Notes under the pieces: generated by a model
Told to the model about the DNA's origin: nothing
The model's database searches: none
What the model saw: only the letters and a program-made list of their open reading frames with translations
Made by a program: the position numbers and the translations under genes
Source of the DNA: an uncultured Clostridia bacterium
Lineage (GTDB): Bacteria; Bacillota; Clostridia; TANB77; CAG-508
Length of the DNA stretch: 64,000 nt
Reading direction: 5' to 3'
Assembly (NCBI GenBank): GCA_928721915.1
Contig: CAKMVZ010000003.1
Coordinates: 186,001-250,000, forward strand
Shown here: piece after piece, positions 1 through 9,108 of the stretch
Layout: each line of letters opens with the position of its first letter
Position numbering within the stretch: position 1 is the first letter of the stretch

Positions 1-88
1 CTGCTATTCCAACAGTTAAAAACACAAATAGCCAAAATATAATATCTTTTTTTAGTCTAAAAAAACCTGCTTTTAATAGTTTAACCAT
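1..88 (-). CDS. ABC-2 type transporter permease, 5' fragment
   Basis: Only the first 29 codons lie in the window; the gene continues beyond position 1. It starts with ATG at 88, and its first codons overlap the stop of the ATPase gene by 8 bases, as expected for a translationally coupled ATPase-permease pair. The visible peptide begins MVKLLKAGFFRLKKD and then turns hydrophobic (IIFWLFVFLTVGIA), which fits the cytoplasmic lead and first membrane helix of a BcrB/ABC-2 type permease. A ribosome-binding sequence (GGAGGTG) sits inside the end of the ATPase gene. The assignment rests mainly on position. Confidence 0.5.
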   Translation of the reverse strand, partial: MVKLLKAGFFRLKKDIIFWLFVFLTVGIA

Positions 89-995
89 TGTTTGCACCTC
101 CTATTAAATTCAAATAATAATTTTCTAAGGATTCTCCTTTTTCTTGAAAATCATTTACTATACAATTTCTTTTAGAAAGTGCAATAACAAGTTCTGACAC
201 ATTTAATTTTTCATATATATCAATTTTGTCATTAGAAATAACTTTATAATGCAAATTTTCTTCTTCTAAATATTTAACACATTCTTTTAAATTAGTTACA
301 TTGATTTGTGTTCTAATTTTAAAATTTTGTTCTAATTCATCTTTATTAATTTCTTTTATAATTCTTCCTTTGTCTATAATACCATAACAAGTGGCGATTT
401 TAGATAATTCATCTAAATAATGACTAGAAATCAAGAAAGTAATACCTTTTTCTCTATTTAATCTTAAAATTAGTTCTCTTATCTCGATTATTCCCTCGGG
501 GTCTAATCCATTTATAGGTTCATCTAAAATCAACAAATCAGGATTACCAACTAAGCTAATTGCTATTCCTAACCTTTGTTTCATTCCCAAAGAAAAATGT
601 TTAGCAGTTTTTTTGCCTGTATTGTCTAATCTTATAAATTTAAGTATTTCATCTAATCTACTATATGAAGGCAATCCTATAATTTTATATTGTTCTTTAA
701 GATTATCTACTGCTGTCATATCAGAGCAAATTGACGGCGTTTCTATTATACCACCTATTCTTTTTCTCGCTTCTACAATTTTTCTGCTATTATTAGAAAT
801 GCCATAAATAGTATATTCTCCTGATGTAATTTTTTGTAAACCACAAAGTAATCTTATTAAAGTAGTTTTTCCCGCTCCATTTTTTCCTATTAATCCGTAT
901 ATAGCACCTTTTGGAATGTGCATAGAAAGATTATTTAAGGCTTTAAAATGCCCATACTTTTTTTCAATATTATTTGCTTCTAAAATATATTCCAT
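81..995 (-). CDS. ABC transporter ATP-binding protein (BcrA-like exporter ATPase)
   Basis: A 304-residue ABC ATPase with Walker A (GLIGKNGAGKTT), signature (FSLGMKQRLGIA) and Walker B plus D-loop (LLILDEPINGLDP). The length and the C-terminal tail of about 90 residues match the BcrA/lantibiotic-immunity class of exporters, which pump peptides or antibiotics together with an ABC-2 permease. The start is placed at 995 because a strong GGAGG lies just upstream; an upstream in-frame start at 1028 has no such site. A response regulator gene lies immediately upstream, suggesting regulated expression, but the substrate cannot be read from the sequence. Confidence 0.9.
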   Translation of the reverse strand: MEYILEANNIEKKYGHFKALNNLSMHIPKGAIYGLIGKNGAGKTTLIRLLCGLQKITSGEYTIYGISNNSRKIVEARKRIGGIIETPSICSDMTAVDNLKEQYKIIGLPSYSRLDEILKFIRLDNTGKKTAKHFSLGMKQRLGIAISLVGNPDLLILDEPINGLDPEGIIEIRELILRLNREKGITFLISSHYLDELSKIATCYGIIDKGRIIKEINKDELEQNFKIRTQINVTNLKECVKYLEEENLHYKVISNDKIDIYEKLNVSELVIALSKRNCIVNDFQEKGESLENYYLNLIGGANNG

Positions 996-1079
996 TTTCT
1001 CCTCCTTTCTTATGAAAAATTTTATCATAAAATAGTTAAGAAAATAGTTAAAACTTAGTTAAGAAATAATAAAGATTTT

Positions 1080-1757
1080 TTAGTCATATAGTTTAAAGCC
1101 AATTCCCCATACAGATTCTATATATTCATCTGTTGTAACATTTCTTATTTTTCTTCTTATGTTACTTATGTGAACTTTTAAAGAGTTTTCATCATATATT
1201 TGTGTTTCAGGATTTATTTTATTGTATTCATTCAATATTTGAATTAATTTTGTCTTTGTTATAATTTGTTTTGGATTTAACAATAATTGTTTTAATATTA
1301 CATATTCTGTTTTTGTCAAATTTATTTTTTCTTTTTTTATATATAAAATATGTGTTGCTTTATCTAAAACCATATCTTTGTACATTAAATTTAAATTTTG
1401 TTCTTTCTTATTAATTCTAAGTTGTACTTTAACTCTTGCCAATAGCTCATTTGCATCAAATGGCTTAGTAATATAATCATTAGCACCACCCGATAATACA
1501 TTTACTTTATCTTCTGATGATATCTTTGCACTAATTACTATAATTGGAATATCAGTTAATTTTTTTATTAGTTCTTCTCCAGTTAGTCCAGGCAACATTA
1601 AATCTAACAATATTAAATCAATATCATTATTTTCAATCAATAATAAAGCCTCTGTTCCTGAATATGCACTAATTGTTTCATATCTTTCTTTTTCTAATAT
1701 ACTTTTTATTAGATTATGAATATCTTCATCATCTTCTACAACTAATATCTTTTTCAT
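1080..1757 (-). CDS. OmpR-family response regulator
   Basis: A 225-residue regulator: an N-terminal receiver domain beginning KKILVVEDDEDIH, with the acceptor aspartate in LILLDLMLPG and the conserved lysine in ITKPFDANELLAR, followed by a C-terminal winged-helix DNA-binding domain (EYIESVWGIGFKLYD). The start at 1757 has AGGTGA eight bases upstream; a GTG four codons earlier is less likely. It is followed after about 85 bases by the ABC exporter genes, an arrangement common for antibiotic-sensing systems. No histidine kinase gene is adjacent on the upstream side, which holds dps, so the partner kinase is either beyond the exporter permease or elsewhere. Confidence 0.9.
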   Translation of the reverse strand: MKKILVVEDDEDIHNLIKSILEKERYETISAYSGTEALLLIENNDIDLILLDLMLPGLTGEELIKKLTDIPIIVISAKISSEDKVNVLSGGANDYITKPFDANELLARVKVQLRINKKEQNLNLMYKDMVLDKATHILYIKKEKINLTKTEYVILKQLLLNPKQIITKTKLIQILNEYNKINPETQIYDENSLKVHISNIRRKIRNVTTDEYIESVWGIGFKLYD

Positions 1758-1840
1758 TCTTAAATTCACCTATACTATTTTTTCTGGCTAAATAATATCA
1801 CATATTTATAAGTTTATCAATTAAAAGATTTCTATCAAAT

Positions 1841-1876
1841 TTAAATTGGACCCACCTAGGGTCCAATTTAAATTTT
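1841..1876 (-). terminator. Intrinsic terminator of dps
   Basis: A perfect inverted repeat built on AATTGGACCC / GGGTCCAATT just downstream of the dps stop codon and followed on the minus strand by a T-rich run. Confidence 0.75.
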
Positions 1877-1885
1877 TATCTAATT

Positions 1886-2323
1886 TTAATTTTCTAACTG
1901 CTTTATCATCCAAAGTTTTTTACTATATGAACTTAGGTACTCATCCATTAATGTATTTGTTATATAGATTTTTTCTTCTTCGGCATGTTCTTTTATTTCT
2001 GTAAATTTTTTTAATAAAGTTTCAATATCTTTTATTAATATTGGAACTATTTCCTTTGATGTTACTTTTTTATTTTGTGCTTCTGTAATTTTAGTATTGT
2101 CTAAGTAATCTTGAAGAGTTCCTAAAGGTTGATATCCTAAGGTTAAGATTTGTTCTGCAACATCATCTATTTCTTTCGCCACACAATCATAATACTCTTC
2201 TAATTTTTCGTGAATCTCAAAAAAATTCTCCCCTGTTATATTCCAATGATAATTTTGTAATTTTCTAAAAAAAACATTTAAATCACATAAAAGTTCATTT
2301 AAACAATTTGAAATTTTTTCCAT
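1886..2323 (-). CDS. dps: Dps/ferritin-like iron-storage and DNA-protection protein
   Basis: A 145-residue protein of typical Dps length. The N-terminal helix holds NYHWNITGENFFEIHEKLEE and the next segment DCVAKEIDDVAEQI, the H/W/H and D/E pattern that forms the inter-subunit ferroxidase site in Dps proteins. These dodecamers oxidise and store iron, using peroxide, and protect the cytoplasm and DNA from oxidative damage, useful for an anaerobe. It stands alone, with its own terminator downstream and the terminator of the alcohol dehydrogenase gene upstream. I could not identify a convincing PerR site in the AT-rich upstream region. Confidence 0.88.
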   Translation of the reverse strand: MEKISNCLNELLCDLNVFFRKLQNYHWNITGENFFEIHEKLEEYYDCVAKEIDDVAEQILTLGYQPLGTLQDYLDNTKITEAQNKKVTSKEIVPILIKDIETLLKKFTEIKEHAEEEKIYITNTLMDEYLSSYSKKLWMIKQLEN

Positions 2324-2423
2324 AAAAAAGCCTCCTAATTTAAATTTAATATTCTTTAAATTGAATAATCTTTATATATTTTGACATAAAATTAAGAAAA
2401 ATATTCAAAATATTAAAAAATAA

Positions 2424-2468
2424 AAAAGCACTTTAAATATTTTTATTTTTAAAATTTAAAGTGCTTTT
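2424..2468 (-). terminator. Intrinsic terminator of the iron alcohol dehydrogenase gene
   Basis: Long inverted repeat (AAAAGCACTTTAAAT and its complement) flanked by A/T runs, 30 bases downstream of the stop codon. Confidence 0.75.
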
Positions 2469-2496
2469 CATATTTATTTATAAAATATTTTTTTAA

Positions 2497-3645
2497 TTAA
2501 AATGCTTTTTTATAAATTTCAATTATATCCTCTACATTTGGCTCTTTTGGATTTCCTGGGGTACATGCATCTATCATTGACATTTCTGCTAATTTTCTGA
2601 AATCTTCTTCTTTTACTCCAACTTCTTTTAATCCTTGAGGAATACCAACATCTACTGATAATTGTCTAACTGCTCCTATAGCAGCTTTTCTTGCTTCTTC
2701 TGTAGATAAAATATCTGTACTTTCTACTCCCATTGCTTTGGCAATATCTCTATATTTATCTCCTGTACTATCAGCATTATATTCCATAACATATGGAAGA
2801 AGCATTGCATTTGCAACACCATGTGGTGTATCATAAACTGCTCCTAAACTATGTGCCATTGAGTGAACTATTCCAAGGCCAACATTTGAAAATCCCATTC
2901 CAGCAATATATTGACCTAATGCCATTCCTTCTCTTCCCTCTTTTTCGTTATTTACTGCTCCTCTTAAAGACTTAGATATGATTTCAATGGCCTTTAAATG
3001 CATCATATCTGTTAGCTCCCATGCTCCTTTTGTAATATAACCTTCAATAGCATGAGTTAAAGCATCCATACCAGTCGCAGCTGTTAAACTTTTTGGCATT
3101 GATGACATCATATCACTATCAATTATAGCAATAATAGGAATATCATGTGGATCAACACAAACCATTTTTCTTACTTTTTCTTCATCAGTTATAACATAAT
3201 TTATTGTAACTTCTGCTGCAGTTCCTGCTGTTGTTGGCACTGCAATCATTGGAACCGCTTTATTTTTAGTATTAACTGCTCCTTCTAAACTTACAACATC
3301 ACTATGCTCTGGATTTCTTATAATGATTCCGATTGCTTTAGCTGTATCCATTGCTGAGCCGCCACCTACTGCAATTATACTGTCAGCTCCGGCAGATTTA
3401 AAAAATTCTACTCCATTTTTTACATTTGTAACTGTTGGATTTGGTTTTAAATCTGAAAATATTTCATATGGTATATTGCTCTTATCTAACAAATCTGTAA
3501 CTTTTTTGGTAACTCCAAACTTTAATAAATCTTTATCTGTTACTACTAATATTTTCTTAAAACCTCTTTTTTGAACCTCATTTGGAATTTCGTTAATAGC
3601 TCCTGCTCCAAAATAAGATGTTTCATTTAAAATCATTCTATTCAT
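2497..3645 (-). CDS. Iron-containing alcohol dehydrogenase
   Basis: A 382-residue group III (Fe-dependent) NAD(P)H alcohol dehydrogenase, similar in plan to FucO/DhaT-type enzymes that interconvert aldehydes and alcohols during fermentation. The nucleotide-binding glycine cluster GGGSAMDTAK is at about residue 95, and the metal-binding histidines appear in GIVHSMAHSLGAVYDTPHG at about 260-278. The start ATG follows a GGAGG. It is monocistronic, with its own terminator. Substrate (ethanol, 1,3-propanediol, lactaldehyde or butanol) cannot be decided from sequence alone. Confidence 0.92.
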   Translation of the reverse strand: MNRMILNETSYFGAGAINEIPNEVQKRGFKKILVVTDKDLLKFGVTKKVTDLLDKSNIPYEIFSDLKPNPTVTNVKNGVEFFKSAGADSIIAVGGGSAMDTAKAIGIIIRNPEHSDVVSLEGAVNTKNKAVPMIAVPTTAGTAAEVTINYVITDEEKVRKMVCVDPHDIPIIAIIDSDMMSSMPKSLTAATGMDALTHAIEGYITKGAWELTDMMHLKAIEIISKSLRGAVNNEKEGREGMALGQYIAGMGFSNVGLGIVHSMAHSLGAVYDTPHGVANAMLLPYVMEYNADSTGDKYRDIAKAMGVESTDILSTEEARKAAIGAVRQLSVDVGIPQGLKEVGVKEEDFRKLAEMSMIDACTPGNPKEPNVEDIIEIYKKAF

Positions 3646-3708
3646 AAAATTTCCTCCTTTGTTTTAATATAGTTATTTTATACAAAATTTAATTTTTAAT
3701 CAATATTT

Positions 3709-5346
3709 TTATTCATAAAATTTATCACCTACAAAATCTGTATTCATTGCTTTTAAATTATTTAAAAAATTACTATATCTTTCTGAATATGAAATTTCTT
3801 CATTATTTTCTATTTCATAAAATTTATCATAAATTTGACTTATATCAGATGCAATAACTTTACCATCACTGTTTACAACTTGTAAATTCATATTTTTTGC
3901 ATAATTAAAATCAGAAAACTCAATTACGCCATTTGTAAATCCAAAAATATATAAACCTTCAGAAATTAATGAAGTATCTACAAAATCCCATTCACCTTCA
4001 AAGACTTTTTTAAAAGATAAATCAATTACTATATATTTATTATTACTATTTTTCACTATAAATCTTTCATTATTCGCTATATATATTTCTTTATAAATTT
4101 CTGAAACAATATCGCCATCAGAATTTATAAAATATATAGTATTATCATTATGATTTTTAATTAAAGTATAATCTCCAAAAAATCCTAAAATTTGAGCATT
4201 TCCAGATAATGTTATTTTTCTTCCATATTCTGTAAACCATCCTTGCATATTTTTACTTTTATCATAAAAAGGTATAGTTCCATTATTAAAAACATATAAA
4301 TAATTTTCATCATAGTCCAAACTTTCACAGTCTAATTTAATTCTAATTGATAAATCATCTTTATAAGCCAATTCATAAGTATCTCCAAGACCCATTGATG
4401 ATTTTGTTATTATTAAATCATATTCATCATTTAAGTTATATCTATAAGTATAAGAATTTGAAACTTCATCATATTTTTGAATTTTTGATATATTGCTATT
4501 ATTTTCGTCATCTATTTCAAATTTAAAATCTTCTGTTTGTTTTAATGTATTATAATAAATATTTTTAAGTTCTTCTATTTTTGCATCATAATTATCAATC
4601 ATCGATTCACTTCTATATGACATAACTTCTCTTTGATTTTTCATGATTATAATTGTTCTTCCTTCTTGACATACTAAAGCTATATCAAAATTTTTATCAA
4701 AAGCTGATATTGTTACAAATGGACTTGCATAATCGTAAACAAAATCAATTACAATTTCTCCATCACTATTTATATATCCATATTTATCACCTTTTTTTAC
4801 ATTTATGTAAACTTCTTCATCTTCCTCAAGTTCTGTTATATATTTAAAATATGTATCTTTATATGAAATCTCCCCTTCATTTTCTTTATTACGAATATAA
4901 ATTCCTAAATTTTCATAAATAAAACAAACTCCTATAATTAAAAATGATATCAATGCTAAAATTATAATTATAGAAATTGCAGTAAAACTATTCGTTTCAA
5001 TCCAGCGAAATTTTAATGAACTAATAAAAATAATAATAGCACCTAATAAACTAAAAATAGCAATTGGCCAAATTTGAATAAATACAAAACTTATAGAACA
5101 TATCGCAATTAAATATCCTGTTTTTCTTGACCCATTTCTTATATCTAAAATAAAATGAATTAAATTTAAAAATGTAGTTAGTCCAAATAAAACATATATT
5201 ATTATTTTAGTAATCTGAATTATTTGATATTCTTGAACTGTAAGTTCTGTTATTTCACTTGGAACCTTCCAAGTATAAATAATAATTACAATTCCAATCA
5301 AAAAATTCAGAAAAGACATAAAAATATTTACAAACTTTCCTTTCAA
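3709..5346 (-). CDS. Membrane protein with WG-repeat-like extracellular domain
   Basis: A 545-residue protein of unknown function. About five hydrophobic segments occupy the first 150 residues, followed by a large hydrophilic domain. That domain holds WG-like repeats, for example DKYGYINSDGEIVIDFVYDY and a second one near INSDGDIVSEIYKE, a beta-rich repeat type often found in surface or sensor proteins of Firmicutes. It is transcribed upstream of its neighbours at close range: the downstream end is 60 bases from the alcohol dehydrogenase gene start region, and its ATG is 4 bases after the stop of nadD, so it appears to be the last gene of the tmk-nadD operon. Function not recognised. Confidence 0.65.
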   Translation of the reverse strand: MKGKFVNIFMSFLNFLIGIVIIIYTWKVPSEITELTVQEYQIIQITKIIIYVLFGLTTFLNLIHFILDIRNGSRKTGYLIAICSISFVFIQIWPIAIFSLLGAIIIFISSLKFRWIETNSFTAISIIIILALISFLIIGVCFIYENLGIYIRNKENEGEISYKDTYFKYITELEEDEEVYINVKKGDKYGYINSDGEIVIDFVYDYASPFVTISAFDKNFDIALVCQEGRTIIIMKNQREVMSYRSESMIDNYDAKIEELKNIYYNTLKQTEDFKFEIDDENNSNISKIQKYDEVSNSYTYRYNLNDEYDLIITKSSMGLGDTYELAYKDDLSIRIKLDCESLDYDENYLYVFNNGTIPFYDKSKNMQGWFTEYGRKITLSGNAQILGFFGDYTLIKNHNDNTIYFINSDGDIVSEIYKEIYIANNERFIVKNSNNKYIVIDLSFKKVFEGEWDFVDTSLISEGLYIFGFTNGVIEFSDFNYAKNMNLQVVNSDGKVIASDISQIYDKFYEIENNEEISYSERYSNFLNNLKAMNTDFVGDKFYE

Positions 5347-5350
5347 TTCA

Positions 5351-5914
5351 TTACTCCTTATATAAATTATTTTTTTTAATAAATTCTATAACTTTTTTAT
5401 TTAAAACATTTTCTAAATTACTATTATTTTGAATCATGTTTCTTACTTGTTTTGAACTAATATCAATAGAAACATCAATAAAGTGAGCTTTATTAGAAAA
5501 ATATGGTATTTTAATATTATCTCTTTTAAAAACTATATACTCATATTGATTTAAAAGTTCATCTGAATCTTTCCAATCTTTAATTTTACAATAATTATCT
5601 AAGCCCATTATAAAATAATTTTTAGAATTAGAATAAATTTCATCAATTTTTCTAAAACTATCAATAGCATAACTTCTTTTTACTTGATTATCTTGCATTT
5701 TAGAAATTTCAACTTTAGGTATTTCTTTAAAAGTTCGTTTTAGCATTTCATATCTGTATTTAAAAGAAATGAGTTCAGATTTTTCATATTTATCTCCCAT
5801 TGGAATTATAACTATTTTATCTAATCCGAACTCTTTTATAGATTTTTGAACAATTTTAAAATGCGCAATAGTTGGGGGATTAAAACTTCCCCCAAAAAAT
5901 CCTATTTTTATCAT
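5351..5914 (-). CDS. nadD: Nicotinate-nucleotide adenylyltransferase
   Basis: A 187-residue nucleotidyltransferase. It opens with GFFGGSFNPPTIAH, the phosphate-binding T/HxxH-type motif of NadD, and ends with the signature ISSKQVRNMI (canonical ISSTxIR). The enzyme joins nicotinate mononucleotide to ATP to give deamido-NAD in NAD synthesis. It sits between tmk and the WG-repeat membrane protein with gaps of about 4-11 bases, so the three are probably one transcript. Length is at the short end of the family's usual range. Confidence 0.9.
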   Translation of the reverse strand: MIKIGFFGGSFNPPTIAHFKIVQKSIKEFGLDKIVIIPMGDKYEKSELISFKYRYEMLKRTFKEIPKVEISKMQDNQVKRSYAIDSFRKIDEIYSNSKNYFIMGLDNYCKIKDWKDSDELLNQYEYIVFKRDNIKIPYFSNKAHFIDVSIDISSKQVRNMIQNNSNLENVLNKKVIEFIKKNNLYKE

Positions 5915-5925
5915 TTTTACTTCCT

Positions 5926-6597
5926 CTATATATGTTTTTTTACTTCATTATAAATTTCATTATGTATATCATCAATTGTTCTTAAATTTCCATTATTTAA
6001 ACAATTTACTTCATACCAACCATATTTTTTAGAAACATAACAAGCAGCATTATAACTATCTATAATATGATTTTTATCTTTTTCATGGATATCTTTTACT
6101 TGTGTATGAGAAAATTTATTTTCTCTATTTTTTATTAATTCTAATGACTTTTTAGGTGGCATATTTAAAAAGAATACTTCTGATGGTCTTGGCAAACCAA
6201 ATATATTAAATTCAAAATTTTCAACCCAATCTAAAAACTTTTCTCTTTCAACTAAATCATCAATTTTTCCAGCTTGATGAACCATATTAGCAGTTGTATA
6301 TCTATCAGCTAAAACTACTCCACCATTTTTATAAAATTCTTCAAATTCTTTTTTATAAGTTGCAAATCTATCTACTGCATAAAAAGTTGAAGCAATATAT
6401 GGACTTACATCTTTAGCATTGTTTCCAAACTCACCTGATAAATACATTTTAACTAATGATGAACTTGGGCTTTCATAGTTTGGAAAACTAACTACCTTAA
6501 AATCTATATTATCTTTTTTTAAATGCTCTTTTAATTTTTCAAACTGAGTCTGCTTTCCACTTCCATCAGTACCATCTATTACAAATAACTTGCCCAT
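5926..6597 (-). CDS. tmk: Thymidylate kinase
   Basis: A 223-residue dTMP kinase. The P-loop is FVIDGTDGSGKQTQ near the N-terminus, the DRY motif is in ADRYTTANMVHQAGK, and a lid-like basic segment (KNRENKFSH) lies further on. It phosphorylates dTMP to dTDP for DNA synthesis. The N-terminal GTDGSGKQT and the H-rich lid resemble a Clostridia-type thymidylate kinase of slightly greater length than the E. coli enzyme. It heads the close-spaced tmk-nadD run, following a small membrane protein gene that ends 12 bases upstream. Confidence 0.88.
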   Translation of the reverse strand: MGKLFVIDGTDGSGKQTQFEKLKEHLKKDNIDFKVVSFPNYESPSSSLVKMYLSGEFGNNAKDVSPYIASTFYAVDRFATYKKEFEEFYKNGGVVLADRYTTANMVHQAGKIDDLVEREKFLDWVENFEFNIFGLPRPSEVFFLNMPPKKSLELIKNRENKFSHTQVKDIHEKDKNHIIDSYNAACYVSKKYGWYEVNCLNNGNLRTIDDIHNEIYNEVKKHI

Positions 6598-6608
6598 TTT
6601 TGCTCCTT

Positions 6609-6950
6609 TTATAATTTATTCCAAAACCAACTCAATGAATCATCATAACTTTTTAATTTTTTCTTTTTAGCAACAATATCATCAACCCATAAAAATGATA
6701 TAAATGATATTAAAAGTAAAATTAAATCAACTGCTAAGCAATGATATGCTTGTGATATTAATTCTTCTTGTGTTGAAACCAAACTATCTAAATATACTGA
6801 ATGATATACTAATAAAAGAATTACACATACCATTTCAACTATTAATATTACTTCCTTTTCTGACTTTCTAGCTAAAAAAATAATTAAAGCAACAATCAAT
6901 GTTAAAATAATTATTGCAAGTGGGTTTGACGTATTTAAAAGTACATCCAT
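6609..6950 (-). CDS. Small membrane protein of unknown function
   Basis: A 113-residue protein with three predicted hydrophobic helices (LAIIILTLIVALIIFLA, ILIVEMVCVILLLVY and LAVDLILLLISFISFLW) and a short basic C-terminus. A good AAGGAGG lies ten bases before the ATG. It is the first gene of the run leading into tmk and nadD. I do not recognise the family. Confidence 0.6.
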   Translation of the reverse strand: MDVLLNTSNPLAIIILTLIVALIIFLARKSEKEVILIVEMVCVILLLVYHSVYLDSLVSTQEELISQAYHCLAVDLILLLISFISFLWVDDIVAKKKKLKSYDDSLSWFWNKL

Positions 6951-7005
6951 CTTTTTAAATCCTCCTTAGTATTTTTTATTTTAATAATTTAATTATTAAC
7001 AACCA

Positions 7006-8376
7006 TTATCTTTCTTTAGTAAACCAATCATCTTCGTCATCTCTTGATTTTTCTTTTTCAGGCCTGCCATATTTTTCTAGAGTTTCATTAATTGTTTCAT
7101 CTAATGTTCCAATTGTATTTTCTTTTTGCTTTTCTAATACCCTATATTTTTTATCAATTTGAATTCTTTTTCTCATTGCATCTTTAACTCTTAACCAATT
7201 TTCCTGAGTATTTTCCTTTTGATATATATCAATCGTATCTGATAAAACTTTATCAGCTTCCGCAACTTCTGCAATATATCTTTGACGTTCTTCTCTTAAC
7301 ATATCATCTTCTTTACCATTATTTATATATTTTGCTTCTTTAACATTTCCATATACATCAAGATATGTAATATATGACGGTCCTGTTGTTTTATCATAAC
7401 TAAGAGGTCTTGAAGTATCTTCTTTTCCATTTGATCTAGTAAGAGGATATTTAAAATAATCTTCAAGTTCTGGTATATTTCCTGTTTCTATTTCTCCTCT
7501 ATGAAGTTTAATTTGCTCACCTGTTTGACTATTAACAACAAAATATCTTTGCTGAAAACCATAATTAATTCTAAGAGCAATAGTTTTTCCTCTATATAAT
7601 CTAGCATCAATTCCTGTATCTTCCTGTAATCTTTCATAGTCGTCAATCTTTCTAAAACTTAATTGATCAACTCTAACTCCATATTTTTGGGCTAACATTT
7701 CAAGCATATTAGCAGATATTCCTAAAATGCTTGCTTCAGCTCTTGTTCTTGCTTCATCTAATTCTAATTCTTCACCTGGTTCTAATCTTTCTTCACTTAA
7801 AGTATTTACTCCTTCTTTATTTTCAGAAAGAACAATTCCTTTAGCTCTCATCTTTTCATCAACTAGTTTTTGAACACTGCTTAAAGTTAATTCTTTTTCT
7901 TCAATTAATTCCATTGCTTTATCAATATCTGTTACTTCAAAATCTTCTCTAATATCATTCATAGAAATTATATTTTTACTTAAATATTCTTTATATCTAA
8001 TTTCTGCTATTTTTAATTGTTCTTCTAATTCAGCAGTTTTCATTAAAACTCCATTTTCCATAAGTATAAATAAACCATAACCACTTGAATCAGTAATTAA
8101 ATATGAATTTTGCTCAATAGTAATTTCTTCATCACCATTTCTAACTCTTTGCTTCAAAATTATTGGTATAACATAATAATTCATATCTTTTTCGTTTGAC
8201 ATACGATATTTATCAGAAAAAAGATTTTTATTATTTCTTTTAAATTCAGCAAGATTAGAAATTTTATCAAAGTTAATATAATTAAATGTATTTTCATCAA
8301 TTTCTTCTGGACTATTTAATTCTGCAGAAGTAATTGCATATAGTTTTTCAAAATCATCAATTTCAAAATCTTCCAT
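7006..8376 (-). CDS. Conserved-looking hypothetical protein with coiled-coil segments
   Basis: A 456-residue soluble, acidic protein without signal peptide or membrane helix. The first third is globular and mixed; a glutamate-rich coiled coil follows (LEPGEELELDEARTRAEA), then a compact helix-turn region ILGISANMLEMLAQKYGV, which resembles a small DNA- or protein-binding fold, then a beta-rich part (RYFVVNSQTGEQIKLHRG), and a helical charged C-terminus. It is transcribed alone and followed at 30 bases by nothing but the tmk operon leader. I do not recognise the family and assign no function. Confidence 0.55.
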   Translation of the reverse strand: MEDFEIDDFEKLYAITSAELNSPEEIDENTFNYINFDKISNLAEFKRNNKNLFSDKYRMSNEKDMNYYVIPIILKQRVRNGDEEITIEQNSYLITDSSGYGLFILMENGVLMKTAELEEQLKIAEIRYKEYLSKNIISMNDIREDFEVTDIDKAMELIEEKELTLSSVQKLVDEKMRAKGIVLSENKEGVNTLSEERLEPGEELELDEARTRAEASILGISANMLEMLAQKYGVRVDQLSFRKIDDYERLQEDTGIDARLYRGKTIALRINYGFQQRYFVVNSQTGEQIKLHRGEIETGNIPELEDYFKYPLTRSNGKEDTSRPLSYDKTTGPSYITYLDVYGNVKEAKYINNGKEDDMLREERQRYIAEVAEADKVLSDTIDIYQKENTQENWLRVKDAMRKRIQIDKKYRVLEKQKENTIGTLDETINETLEKYGRPEKEKSRDDEDDWFTKER

Positions 8377-8484
8377 TAAATTTCAAATTCTCCATTTCTC
8401 CAATTACATAAAAAATTATAACAAATACTATATTTTTTTTCAATATTTTTTAATAAAAAAATACTTATTAATTGTAAAAAAATA

Positions 8485-8512
8485 AACCACAGGTTTTAAC
8501 CTGTGGAATAAT
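8485..8512 (-). terminator. Intrinsic terminator of the LPYTG surface protein gene
   Basis: Perfect stem CCACAGGTT/AACCTGTGG immediately downstream of the stop codon at 8523, followed on the minus strand by a T-rich stretch. Confidence 0.8.
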
Positions 8513-8522
8513 TTTTTATTTA

Positions 8523-8921
8523 TTAAACATTATATTCTTTTACTTTTTTATAAGCATATATTGCTGAAATAGCAACTGCAATTACTATAAATACAACTGC
8601 ATGTCCTGAAGTTCCAGTATATGGTAATTCTTCAGATTCGCTTTGAGTATTAGTTAAACTTTGATTTGAATAAGTACTTGAAGTATTTGTATTTCCTGTA
8701 TTTGAAGTATCAGCTGTGATAGATGTAACATTTCTGCCACCTGTATTTCCTGAATTATTTGCTGAATTTGCTACATTAGCTGCATTATTTGAATTTCCTG
8801 ATGTATTTGCTGTTATTGTTACAACATTTCCTGTTGTATTTGCTGCAGATACTGAAACACTAAATATTGCAAATACTAACATCATAATTAACATACTAAC
8901 TATCATTTTTTCTTTTCTCAT
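8523..8921 (-). CDS. Small cell-wall-anchored surface protein (LPXTG-type)
   Basis: A 132-residue secreted protein. It has a signal peptide (MRKEKMIVSMLIMMLVFAIF, cleavage probably near VSA), a low-complexity region rich in Asn, Ser, Thr and Gly, and a C-terminal sorting signal: LPYTG, a hydrophobic helix (AVVFIVIAVAISAIYAY) and a basic tail KKVKE. Sortase A-type enzymes cleave such motifs and attach the protein to peptidoglycan. The Asn/Thr-rich middle part has no fold I recognise and may act only as a spacer or be variable between strains. No sortase gene is in the window. Confidence 0.75.
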   Translation of the reverse strand: MRKEKMIVSMLIMMLVFAIFSVSVSAANTTGNVVTITANTSGNSNNAANVANSANNSGNTGGRNVTSITADTSNTGNTNTSSTYSNQSLTNTQSESEELPYTGTSGHAVVFIVIAVAISAIYAYKKVKEYNV

Positions 8922-9108
8922 CTTAAAACCTCACTTCACTTTTTATTTATTTACTTTTGTACATCTGTTATTATTATAAACTAACCAAAAATATAATGCA
9001 AGTAATTTTTGTATTTTTTTGTAATTTTATGCTATTTTTTATTTTTTTACTAAAAAAACACTGTTTTTTAGCTGTTTCACAATATGTAAAATTTATATTA
9101 AATTTTTA

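Noticed and set aside
2324..2420. PerR-type operator upstream of dps
   Set aside because: Sequence is uniformly AT-rich and no TTATAATnATTATAA-like site stands out.
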